A stretch of DNA of 60,639 nt, taken from positions 1-60,639 of the forward strand of contig CAZABP010000027.1 of NCBI GenBank assembly GCA_964483245.1, written 5' to 3'. Under the pieces are notes generated by a model that was not told the DNA's origin, ran no database searches, and saw only the letters and a program-made list of their open reading frames with translations. The translations under genes and the position numbers were made by a program. This document shows, piece by piece, positions 18,078 to 26,720 of the stretch. The DNA is from CAZABP01 sp964483245. Its GTDB lineage: Bacteria; Planctomycetota; UBA1135; UBA2386. Each line of letters starts with the position of its first letter. The first letter of the stretch is position 1.

Positions 18078-18542
18078 TCACCATCGGTGGTACGCCGGGT
18101 GCCCTTCCTTGACCGCGACGAACAGCCCGCGGCAGGTCGCCGTGATCTTGCCGGCGGCTTCGATCGTCCCCTCGACCACGGCGCGGTCCTCGCCAGACTC
18201 GACGACCCAGGCGCGCAGATGCAGCGGCTGATCGGTCGGCGTCGGCCGCCGCAGCTTGATCTCGTATTCCGCGGTCACCGTGCACGGTGGCGTGCGCTCG
18301 CCCTGCTTCTGCATCAGGTGCCACGCCGCGGTCCAGTTGCAATGGCAGTCGAGCAGAGTCCCGACGATGCCTCCGGCCAGCACGCCGGGGAACGCCTCGT
18401 GCATCGTCTTCGGTTGCCAGGTCGCGACGACGTGATCGCCGGCGACGACGCTGCGGATCTGCAGCCCGTCCGGGTTGGCCGGGCCGCAGCCGAAACAGGC
18501 GTTCGCCGGTGCGTAGCGCTGTTGCAGGCTCTCGTGCGTCAT
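18078..18542 (-). CDS. PaaI-like hotdog thioesterase
   Basis: A 154-residue single hotdog-fold protein. It has the family opening CFGCGPANPDGLQI, followed by HEAFPGVLAGGIVGTLLDCHCNWTAA, which corresponds to the hotdog helix and active-site region, and the strands TAEYEIKLRRPTPTDQPLHLRAWV and AVVEGTIEAAGKITATCRGLFVAV. It probably hydrolyses an acyl-CoA in the cytoplasm; the substrate is not readable. The start at 18542 is chosen over an upstream in-frame ATG because family members begin shortly before CFGCG. It converges with the HAF gene (16 nt apart) and diverges from the glycosyltransferase locus. Confidence 0.85.
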   Translation of the reverse strand: MTHESLQQRYAPANACFGCGPANPDGLQIRSVVAGDHVVATWQPKTMHEAFPGVLAGGIVGTLLDCHCNWTAAWHLMQKQGERTPPCTVTAEYEIKLRRPTPTDQPLHLRAWVVESGEDRAVVEGTIEAAGKITATCRGLFVAVKEGHPAYHRW

Positions 18543-18699
18543 GGCCGCAGTTTGCGGCGCGCCGCGGGTCCGCGCCAGCGCGGGCGGCAGCGCAATCGAG
18601 AATCCAGATGCGTCCATTCGTTGGCTGCTATCCAGCCCCGCTGGTCCGAGTTCTGCTGCGGCGTCCTGTTCCCACCAGCTCACGGGAGCCCGAGCCTCG

Positions 18700-19800
18700 A
18701 TGCGCGTCCTGCTGGTCAGTCACCATGCGCCGCCTCACATCGGTGGGGTCGAGCAGGTGGTCTGGGCCGAAGCGCAGACGATGCTCACCGCCGGCCACTC
18801 GGTCACCTGGATCACGAGCGATGGTTCCGGCGCTGGTCAACGACTGCCGCAGCATCCGGACCTGCGTCTGATCCAGCTGCCGGCCTGGCATGGCCTCGAG
18901 AAGCGCTTCGGGATCGCGTATCCGTTCCACGCGCCATCGCTCGTCCCGGTGCTGTGGCGCGAGGTCGGCGACGCGGATCTGGTGCACGTGCACGGTCTCG
19001 TGTTCCAGGTCAGCATCGTCGCGGCGATCTTCGCGCGCCTGCGCGGCCGACGTTGCCTGTTGACCGACCACGGCGGCATCCTGCGTTACCGCTCGCGGCT
19101 CGGCACGCTGGCGCTCCGCTTCCTGATCGAGACCGCCGGACGGATCACGGCGCGCAGCGCGCATCGGCTGGTCGCGATCAACACCGAGATCGCCGGATTG
19201 CTCGGGCGGCTGCGCGGTCGTCCTGGGGCGCTGCTGTGTCTCGCGAACCCACTGGCGGACGCAGGCTTCGCACCGCCGAGCCCGGCGCAGCGCCGGCGCG
19301 CGCGCGCGGCGCTCGGTTGGGACGCGCGGCCGCGCGTGCTGTTCGTCGGCCGGCTCGCGAAGCACAAGGGGATCGACGTGCTGCTGGCCTCCGCGGCGCC
19401 GGACACGAAGCTGGTGTTCTGCGGCCCGGGCGACCTGCGGACCGTGCAGCAGATCGTCGCCGGCGGTGGGCAGTACCTGGCGCCGCGCCCGCAGCCGGAC
19501 CTGCTGGCGCTGTATCACGCTGCCGACGTGCTGGCGCTGCCGTCGCGCAATGAAGGGTTCCCGCTCGTGGCGCAGGAGGCGCTCGCGTGCGGCCTGCCGG
19601 TCGTCACGACCGACACGCGCGCCTACGACCCGTACCGCGATCTGCCCGGGCTGCACCTGTGCGAGGCGACGCCCGTTGCCGTGCGCGAGACGATCCAGCA
19701 GGTGCTGCAGCTGCCGCAGCGCGTCGCGGTGCGCAAGCGCACGGCGCAGCGCTTCAATGGCCAGACCTGGCTGGCGAAGCTGCTGGAGGGGATCGCCTGA
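18700..19800 (+). CDS. GT4-family glycosyltransferase
   Basis: A 366-residue GT-B fold glycosyltransferase, first gene of the polysaccharide locus. The N-terminal Rossmann half starts MRVLLVSHHAPPHIGGVEQ, with the glycine-rich acceptor-side loop. The donor half has RVLFVGRLAKHKGIDVLL and the nucleotide-sugar motif with conserved Glu residues, NEGFPLVAQEALACGLPVV. There is no signal peptide, so it acts on the cytoplasmic face of the membrane. Its TGA overlaps the next ATG by one base (TGATG), coupling it to the second GT4 enzyme. The sugar and acceptor are unknown. Confidence 0.9.
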   Translation: MRVLLVSHHAPPHIGGVEQVVWAEAQTMLTAGHSVTWITSDGSGAGQRLPQHPDLRLIQLPAWHGLEKRFGIAYPFHAPSLVPVLWREVGDADLVHVHGLVFQVSIVAAIFARLRGRRCLLTDHGGILRYRSRLGTLALRFLIETAGRITARSAHRLVAINTEIAGLLGRLRGRPGALLCLANPLADAGFAPPSPAQRRRARAALGWDARPRVLFVGRLAKHKGIDVLLASAAPDTKLVFCGPGDLRTVQQIVAGGGQYLAPRPQPDLLALYHAADVLALPSRNEGFPLVAQEALACGLPVVTTDTRAYDPYRDLPGLHLCEATPVAVRETIQQVLQLPQRVAVRKRTAQRFNGQTWLAKLLEGIA

Positions 19801-20969
19801 TGCCTTCGCGGCTGCGGATCCTGACGGTGATGCCGTTCTTCTCGTGGCGCTTCGGCGGCAGCGTCGAGCTGACCCGGCTGTTGTGCAGCGAGCTGGCGCG
19901 CCGCGGACACGACGTGCGCGTGTTGACGACGGATCTCGGCGAGCGGGACTCTGTCACCGACGCTTGGACGCGCGACGACGGGTTCCACGTGTTCCGTGCG
20001 CACGCCGGCTGGTTCCACGCGGCACCGCCGTACCTGCCGCCACGCGCGCTGCTGACCGCACTGGAGGCGGAGCTGCCGCGGGCGTCGCTGGTGACGTCGC
20101 AAGTCGGACTGACGCTGCTCGCGACCGCGGTCGGCGCGCGCTGCCGCCGGGCCGGCGTGCCGTTCGTCTACGGTGCGCAAGGTGCGTTGGATCCGATGCG
20201 GCTGCGGCTGAAGCGTTGGCGGAAGGCCTGCTTCCTGCGCGCATGCGAGCGTCCACTGTTGCGACAGACCGCCGCGGTGCATGCGCTGACGGCCAAGGAA
20301 GCCGACGACCTGCAACGTCACGGCGCGCCGCGCAACCGGATCTTCGTCGTGCCGAACGGCATCGAGCCGGAGGCCTGGTGCTCCGGCGACGGCGCCGCGA
20401 TCCGCGCGCGGTGGGGGATTCCGGCGGACGCGGTGGTCGTGCTGTTCCTCGGCCGGCTCGCGCCGGAGAAAGGTCTCCCGCTCGCGCTGGCGGCAGCGTT
20501 GCCGCTGCTGCGCGAACGCGCCTGGGTCTGGTTCGTCGCCGCCGGGCCGGACGGAGGCGCCGCGCGGGAGCTGCGTCGGCTCGCGGAGCGCGCCGGCGTC
20601 GGCAGACACGTGGTGCTGCCAGGCCCGGTCCCCCCGCAACAGCGGCGCGACGTGCTCGCCGCGGCCGACGTGTTCGCCTACCCGTCGCTCGGTGAAGGTC
20701 TTCCGCTCGCCGTGCTCGAGGCTGCGGCGGCGGGGCTCGCGCTGTGGATCACCGATCGCTGCAACCTGCCGGAAGTCACCGAGTTCACGGCCGGCGCCGT
20801 CGTGTCGCCCGAGGTGCGGTTGCTGCGCGCTGCGCTGTGGCGGCTGATCGACGACGTCGATGTGCGCCGGCACTGTGCCGTGAATGCGCGGCGCATGGTA
20901 CAGACCCGGTTCGCGCTGACGCGCGTCGTCGATCAGCTCGAGACGGTCTACGGCGGCCTCCGCGCATGA
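19800..20969 (+). CDS. GT4-family glycosyltransferase
   Basis: A 389-residue GT-B enzyme, second in the cluster. It opens with RILTVMPFFSWRFGGSVELTRLL, shows FVVPNGIEPEAW and VVVLFLGRLAPEKGLPLAL at the domain boundary, and has the donor-binding EGLPLAVLEAAAAGLALWIT near the end. It overlaps the upstream gene by one base and the downstream small membrane protein by 4 bp (ATGA), so the three are one translational unit. A role in assembling a surface glycan is inferred from the Wzm/Wzt exporter in the same locus. Confidence 0.9.
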   Translation: MPSRLRILTVMPFFSWRFGGSVELTRLLCSELARRGHDVRVLTTDLGERDSVTDAWTRDDGFHVFRAHAGWFHAAPPYLPPRALLTALEAELPRASLVTSQVGLTLLATAVGARCRRAGVPFVYGAQGALDPMRLRLKRWRKACFLRACERPLLRQTAAVHALTAKEADDLQRHGAPRNRIFVVPNGIEPEAWCSGDGAAIRARWGIPADAVVVLFLGRLAPEKGLPLALAAALPLLRERAWVWFVAAGPDGGAARELRRLAERAGVGRHVVLPGPVPPQQRRDVLAAADVFAYPSLGEGLPLAVLEAAAAGLALWITDRCNLPEVTEFTAGAVVSPEVRLLRAALWRLIDDVDVRRHCAVNARRMVQTRFALTRVVDQLETVYGGLRA

Positions 20970-21412
20970 ACCCCCGCCGCCGGCACGTCGCTCTGCTCGT
21001 CTGCCTGGCGCTGCTCGGCCTGCACCTGTTGCTGGTCGTGGTGCGCATCCCGACGCGGGTCTACGCGCGGCGCGCGGTGGAGATCGCGGAGTACGAATCG
21101 CGCGGCGCGGCGGGGTACCTGCTCGGCAACGCGCGCCTGGGCGGGGCAGAAGTCATCGCATGGCTCCAGCAACACGTGCCGGCGGAGCACGCAGTGCTGT
21201 GGGAAGGGGAGACGAAGGGACCGTTCGAGGTCCTGGCTGCCTGTCTGGCGCCACGGATGTTGGTGGATGCGGCGCACGTGCCTCCGGATGCAGCGACGGT
21301 CGAGCTCGGTGGGGCGGCGCGGCCGCTCGCGCGGGCCGAGCTGCCGGATGGACGGCGCGGCACGTTGGTGGTCGCAGCATGCCGGGATCGGCTCGAGCTG
21401 ACCGTGCGCTGA
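20966..21412 (+). CDS. Small membrane-anchored hypothetical protein
   Basis: A 148-residue protein not recognised by family. A basic N-terminus (MNPRRR) and one hydrophobic helix (VALLVCLALLGLHLLLVVV) predict an inner-membrane anchor with the remainder outside. The exported part contains GAEVIAWLQQHVPAEHAVLW, which is reminiscent of the luminal part of GT-C membrane glycosyltransferases, and the next gene encodes a large membrane protein of that general kind. The 3' end overlaps the next gene by 34 nt in another frame. A role as a helper of the adjacent membrane transferase is only inference. Confidence 0.6.
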   Translation: MNPRRRHVALLVCLALLGLHLLLVVVRIPTRVYARRAVEIAEYESRGAAGYLLGNARLGGAEVIAWLQQHVPAEHAVLWEGETKGPFEVLAACLAPRMLVDAAHVPPDAATVELGGAARPLARAELPDGRRGTLVVAACRDRLELTVR

Positions 21413-24400
21413 TCGGTGCCGGCCTCGTCTGGCGCCTCGGCGTCGGGACGTTGCTCGGCATCGCGCTGCTGCGCTTCGTCGTGATGCCGTGGGTCGGCCT
21501 CGGCCAACTGCCGGACTGGGCCTTGCCCCTGTGCATGCTGGTCGGCTGGGCGCTGCCGCCGCCGCGGCGCTGGCTGGTCGCGCAGCGACCGGATGGATCG
21601 ACGCCACCATGGCTGCTGTGGAGCGTGTTGGCACTGCTCGCGCTCCTGCTGTCCCTGGTCGCGTGGGGATCGTTGGTGACCCCATCGCGGCACTGGGATG
21701 GTGCCGTCACGTGGGACCTGCGCGCGGAGCTGTTGGCCGCACGTCCGACGTTGGACCAGCCGCAGCTGCGCGATCCGGCGGCGTACCTGCACAGCCGCGA
21801 CTACCCGCTGCTGCAGCCGATCTGGATCGCGGCGCTGCAGCGCATCTCGGGCGCGGGCCGGCTGTGGTTCACGCTGCTGCTCGCCTGCCTGGCCGCGCTC
21901 GTCGGCCTCGGCGCGCGCCGCGCCGGCACCCCAGCCTGGCTGCCTTGGGTGTTGGTGCTCGCCTGCGCCGGCACACCGATGTTGGTGAACCCGACCAGCG
22001 GTGGTGCCGACTCCGGCCATGCCGAGTTGCTGCTGGCGGTGTGTGTCGCGGCGATGGCGCTCGGGCTCGCGCGCACACTGGTGCTGCCGCTCGCGCTCGG
22101 CGCGATGTTGGCCGTCGCCGCGAAACCGGAAGGACTCCTGTTCGCGCTGCTGCCGCTCCCGGTCCTGCTGGTGCATGCGGACCGGCGCCTGCTGCATGCG
22201 GCGACCGTGGGCGCGGCGATCGGCTACGCCGGCTGGCTGCAGCAGTCGACGCTGCTGCAAGGTCGGTCGGACCTGCTGCTGCCCGGCGCCGGCGTGATCC
22301 TCGCGGGCGCGGTTGCGATCCTGCTCACCGGGGCTCTGCTGCGTCGCGTCGGCATGCGCCGCCGAGGGTGGATCGTCGCGTGTGGATCCGTCGTCGTGAT
22401 CGCGGCGCTGTTGGTCCTGCCGGATGCGTGGGTCGCGCGTGGATCCTCGTTTGCGCAGTACCTGGCTCGACGCGACGAGCTGCTCGCGAACCTGCGCCAC
22501 GTGCCGGCGATCGCCGGCGGGTTCCTCGAGTACGGACTGCTGCGCGGCGCGTTCGGCGTCACGTTCCTGCTGCCGCTCGTCGCCTGGCTCGGTCTCCGGG
22601 CCTCGCGACGCAGCATGTCGCAGTCATTGCGGGCAGCGGCACTGTTCACCGCTCTCGGCTGTGCGGCGCTGCTGGCACCGTTCCTGTTGTCCCCCGAGCC
22701 GGATCTGCGCCACCACCTGCGCTCGAGCATGGCCCGCCTGCAGCTGCATTGGCTCGGCGCGCTCTGGTTGTTGTCCGCCGGGTTGCTCCATGAGCTGCTG
22801 GTGGTTGCGCCGGAGCTGCGCGCGAAGTGGCACTGGCGTCTGCGCCTGTCGGCGCAGAAGTGGGAGCAGGGAGCGGGGCCGTGGTTGCGCACGGTGCGCC
22901 GCGCGGCTTTCCAACTGTTGCCGGCCCCCGCACAGCGCTGGCTGTTGTTTCCGTGGGTGGAGCGCCGGCCGCGCTTGCCGCCACCGCCGCCGGTGTTCGA
23001 GCGCGCGGGACTCGTCTCGGTGGTGCTGCCGGTGCACCAGCAGGCGGACCTGCTCGACGCGGCGATCCGGAGCGTGTTGACGCAGAGCTGGCGTGAGCTC
23101 GAGCTGATCGTCGTCGACGACGGCTCCGGTCCCGAGGTCGCCGCGGTGGTCGCACGCCATGCCGCCGACCCGCGGTTGCGGTGGGTGCGGCAACCGCAGC
23201 AGGGCTTGCCGGGCGCGCTGAACGCCGGGTTCGAACTGGCGCATGGCGAGTACTGGTGTTGGACCTCGGCCGACAACCTGATGCTGCCCGAGCAGCTCAC
23301 GCGGCTCGTGACGTTCCTGCGCGCGCGGCCGGACGTCGCGCTGGTCTACGCCGACTACGAGTTGATCGATGCGCAGGCACGGCGGGTACGCGGTACCGAC
23401 TTCCGCGTCGCGTTCCGCACCGGGCCGGACGATGCGCGCGTCCGGCTGCCGCACGATCCGCGGGCGCTCGCGGTGGTACAGGACAACTTCATCGGCCCCT
23501 GCTTCTGCTACCGCGCGACGGTCGGACGGCTGCTCGGGGAATACGCGCCGGAGCCAGGGCTCGAGGACTACGACCAGTGGCTGCGGATGCATCGTGCGTT
23601 CCGGCTCGCGCACCTCGGACGGGACGAGGTGCTGTACCGGTATCGGTTGCACGCGCAGAGCCTGACGGCGCATGCGGCGGAGTTGCAGCTCGGCCGGCGG
23701 GCGGAGCGATTGGTGGCACGCGCGAGGTCGGCGCGGTCCTGGGTCGCGTCCCCGGATCGGGCGGCACGCGCGGCGGCGGTCGTCGCGGCGGCGCGCGAAC
23801 GCGGTCTCCGGGCGGAGCTGGTGGACGGGGTCACGGTGCTATGGTGCAGCGCCGTCGAGGAGGTCTACCGGGCCGCGGAGCTGTTCGAGCAGGACCGCGG
23901 GGACGCCGTGCTGGCGTTCGCGGCCGAGCCGGCGGTCGCAGTGCGTCTCGCCCTGTGCACCAGTCACGTGTTCCGCGGACCGCAGCAGGACGCAGCTGCG
24001 CAGGCACTCGCACGGGCCTACGCCGCCGACCGCGCGTTCCTCGGGCCGGAGCGTGCAGCGGTCGAGCGGCGNNNNNNNNNNCCCGCCGCTGGCCGCCGCG
24101 GCGCGGCCCCCCCCCGGGCCCTCCCCCCCCCCCCGGGCGTACCGGGGCCGGGGGGGTCCGGCGTCAGCGCGGCGACGCCCGGCGCCGTTGCCGCAGCCGG
24201 TGCGGCCGGTGCGGCTCCGCTTGCTCGCCGGCGTGCCGCAGGACGACGCCACGGCGGCGCGGTTGGCGTCGTGGCAGCAGGCCGGGATCACGCTCGAAGC
24301 GGATCCGGCAAGGCGCGTGGACTTCGAGCTGAGCTTCGATGGCGCCGGCTGCGATCGGCGGACCGCGGCGTCGCCGCCGCGGATCGTCGTCTGGAGCGGT

Positions 24401-24676
24401 GCGTTGCCGCCGCGGCACGTGCCGGAGGCCGCGCTGCAGATCGCATGGTCGGTGCAGGCGTTCGCGGGCGCCGATGCGGCCGCGTGCCTCGACCCGACCT
24501 GCAGCGTGTGGTTGCCGGATGGGGGTGCGCGCAGCCTCGCGCCGCTGCTGCAGTGGATGCAGCAGCACGGCGCACCGGCGGCCGCGCGCCGTTGGGTCCG
24601 CCGGCTCGCGCGCGGTCCGCTGCCACGCGTGCTACCGGCGCCGGATCCGCGCGCGCACGCCGTCGATCCGACGTAG
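21379..24676 (+). CDS. Polytopic membrane protein fused to GT2 glycosyltransferase (broken by assembly gap)
   Basis: Large protein of roughly 1,100 residues. The N-terminal ~480 residues contain about 10 hydrophobic helices with a long extracytoplasmic loop (SRHWDGAVTWDLRAE, LHSRDYPLLQP), a GT-C-like layout. A GT2 domain follows, starting at VSVVLPVHQQADLLDAAIRS, with LIVVDDGSG, the DxD-like YADYELID and the late acceptor region LEDYDQWLRMH. After the 10-N gap at 24072-24081 the sensible frame changes: the last ~165 residues (RLRLLAGVPQDDATAARL ... HAVDPT) are read in frame 2, and the gap flank is full of C-runs, so the sequence there is unreliable. The 3' end overlaps the convergent methyltransferase gene by 45 nt. 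Confidence 0.7.
24072..24081. other. Assembly gap (10 N) with low-quality flank
   Basis: Ten N followed to about 24155 by runs of 9-13 C and of G that look like poor sequence or misassembly. The coding frame is different on the two sides, so the gap length is wrong or bases are missing. Do not infer a real frameshift in the glycosyltransferase. Confidence 0.95.
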
Positions 24677-26527
24677 CCAACGAAACGTGCGCGAGCGCTC
24701 GACCATCTCGCGCCAGGCGACGAGCTCGCCATGCGCACGCGCCAGGTCCTCGAGCTCGCGTGTCGTGCGCGCTGCCTGCAGCTGCGCACTGCGCAGCGAG
24801 TCCTGCAGGTGCTGGCGCTGCCCGGCCTGCTGGGTCGCTTCCTCCCGCGCCTGCTCGAGCTGTGCCTGCAGTTGCTGCAGCGCTGCTGCCGCGGTGGCGA
24901 GCTCCTGGCGGGCGGCCTCCTCGCGTGCGCCGGTCTCCGTGAGCTGCTGCTGCAACCGGGCCGCCGTGGCGGCGTCTCGGCTGGCGCGCAGCTCGGCGTC
25001 GGTCTGCGCGGTGCGCAGCTGCGCATGCTGCGTGCGCAGCTCCTGCTGCTCGCGCTGCGCACGGACCTGCAGCGCCAGCGCATCCGCCAACGCCGCCGCC
25101 AGCGCAGGCACGCCCGGTGGTTCCGCCGCCGCGTCGAGCTCCCAGCCGTCCGCGCTCACGGCCGCGCCCGGCACGACCGAGCCGAGCGTCGCCAGCAGGT
25201 ACCCCTTCGTGCGCATCGGCAGCAGCGGGGAACGATGCGCGGTGGCGAGTGCCTCGCGCAGCGGTGGCTCGAGACCGCGCAGGTACGGCAGGAAGGACTC
25301 GGTCCAATCGGCGCCGAGCACGCGTTCGCCGCGCGGGTGCAGGCCGGCCGCCGCGAACACGGAACCCAGCTCGCGGACCGCGACCTCGCGCCCGAATGGC
25401 CAGTCGCCGTGCGCGGCGGCCTCCAGGCGCCAGATCCAGTACCAGTAGCAGCTCCGGTTCGGCACCAGCGTCAGCACCAGGTTGCGGCTGCGGCTCGCCA
25501 TCGCCTGCAGGAATGCGATCTGCTGCTCCCGCTCGAAGTGCTCGAGGACCCCGGAGTTGAACACGAGGTCGAACTCCGGCGTCCCGTGCTCGCGCGCGTC
25601 CCCGAGACGGAACTCCGCCGGCAGGCCCGCGCGCGCGAACTGCGCCCGCGCATGCCGTAGCGCGTGCTCGGAGTAGTCGAGCAACGTGACCGCGAACCTG
25701 CCGGTGCGCGCCAGGGCCAGCGCATGCCAGCCCGCGCCGCAGCCGGCTTCCAGGACCCGTCCGCCGGCCGGCAGCAGGGCACTGACCGCGGCGGCGAACT
25801 CGGCGCCGAAGCGCGCCATCGGCTCCGACTCCTCCTGCAATGCCGACGTCGCGTAGTGCTGGTCCCAACGGGCCCGCTCGGGATCCGCGGGGTCCTCACC
25901 CGTGGGGGCCGCGAACGCAGCCGTGGCATAGACGACCAGCAACTGCTCCCCGCCCCAATGCCTGGCATCGACCGGGATCCGCTTGCACGCGATGCGCCGC
26001 AGGGCACCGAGCTGTGCGGGGAAGCTCTGCTCGTCGAAGCGCACGACGTGCGAGGGGCAGAGCGGCTCCTCGGCATACGGCACCAACAGGATCAACAGCG
26101 AACGTGCGGCGTCACCGAGGCGGCGGGCGACTGCGAGCGGTTCGGCGAAGTGCTCGAGACAGTTCGAGCTGATGACGACGTCGGCTGGGGGAACTCCGGC
26201 GTGCTCGGGCGAATGGCGGAAATGCTGGTGCGGGAACCTGCGCTGGGCTTCGGCGACCGCCGACGGCGCGACGTCGAGCCCGACGATCGTGGCGCGCGGG
26301 AACGCCTGCGCCAACTCGTCGACGCCTTCGCCGTGCGCACAGCCCCAATCGAGGATCGACGTGCCGTCGCGCTGAAGCCGGGCGCGCACCTGCGCCGGCA
26401 GCTCCGCCAGCAGCCGCTGCATGAAATGCCGCGTCTGCGCGGCGCCGCCATTGCGATCCCAGGAATCGCGCAGGTACTGCTCCCACCAATGCGGTGAGTT
26501 GAGCGGCGGATCGGCGATCGGAGCCAC
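24632..26527 (-). CDS. Double methyltransferase with C-terminal coiled coil
   Basis: A 631-residue protein with two complete class I SAM domains. Domain 1 (~10-205) has motif I ILDWGCAHGEGVDEL (58-72), IVGLDVAP, and VISSNCLEHF. Domain 2 (~215-455) has VLEAGCGAGWHALAL (258-272), TLLDYSE, and LVFNSGVLEHF. Residues ~475-600 are a Gln/Ala/Glu-rich coiled coil, ending in a basic tail (RIRRR). Proteins of this layout occur in O-antigen loci, where a methyltransferase plus coiled coil can cap the polysaccharide and control chain length (WbdD-type logic); the same role here is inference. There is no kinase domain. Its 3' end overlaps the opposing glycosyltransferase gene by 45 nt. Confidence 0.85.
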   Translation of the reverse strand: MAPIADPPLNSPHWWEQYLRDSWDRNGGAAQTRHFMQRLLAELPAQVRARLQRDGTSILDWGCAHGEGVDELAQAFPRATIVGLDVAPSAVAEAQRRFPHQHFRHSPEHAGVPPADVVISSNCLEHFAEPLAVARRLGDAARSLLILLVPYAEEPLCPSHVVRFDEQSFPAQLGALRRIACKRIPVDARHWGGEQLLVVYATAAFAAPTGEDPADPERARWDQHYATSALQEESEPMARFGAEFAAAVSALLPAGGRVLEAGCGAGWHALALARTGRFAVTLLDYSEHALRHARAQFARAGLPAEFRLGDAREHGTPEFDLVFNSGVLEHFEREQQIAFLQAMASRSRNLVLTLVPNRSCYWYWIWRLEAAAHGDWPFGREVAVRELGSVFAAAGLHPRGERVLGADWTESFLPYLRGLEPPLREALATAHRSPLLPMRTKGYLLATLGSVVPGAAVSADGWELDAAAEPPGVPALAAALADALALQVRAQREQQELRTQHAQLRTAQTDAELRASRDAATAARLQQQLTETGAREEAARQELATAAAALQQLQAQLEQAREEATQQAGQRQHLQDSLRSAQLQAARTTRELEDLARAHGELVAWREMVERSRTFRWLRRIDGVRARIRRR

Positions 26528-26720
26528 GCGCCGGGCATTCTATGAACGGCCGCCGCGCACGATCGCGTGTCGATTGCTTCGCGAATCTCGCATATGCCGT
26601 GCGGATTCTGCACGCGCGACGCGCAGTGACGTCACCCACGTTGCCGGGTCTGTGCTGCGCGGATAGGACGGTCAGCGCGATGCACTACGTCGGCTCGCGC
26701 GCACCGGAGGAAGATTCTCG

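Noticed and set aside
24072..24180. Programmed frameshift in the GT2 fusion gene
   Set aside because: The frame change coincides with a 10-N gap and long C/G homopolymers, so assembly error is the likely cause.
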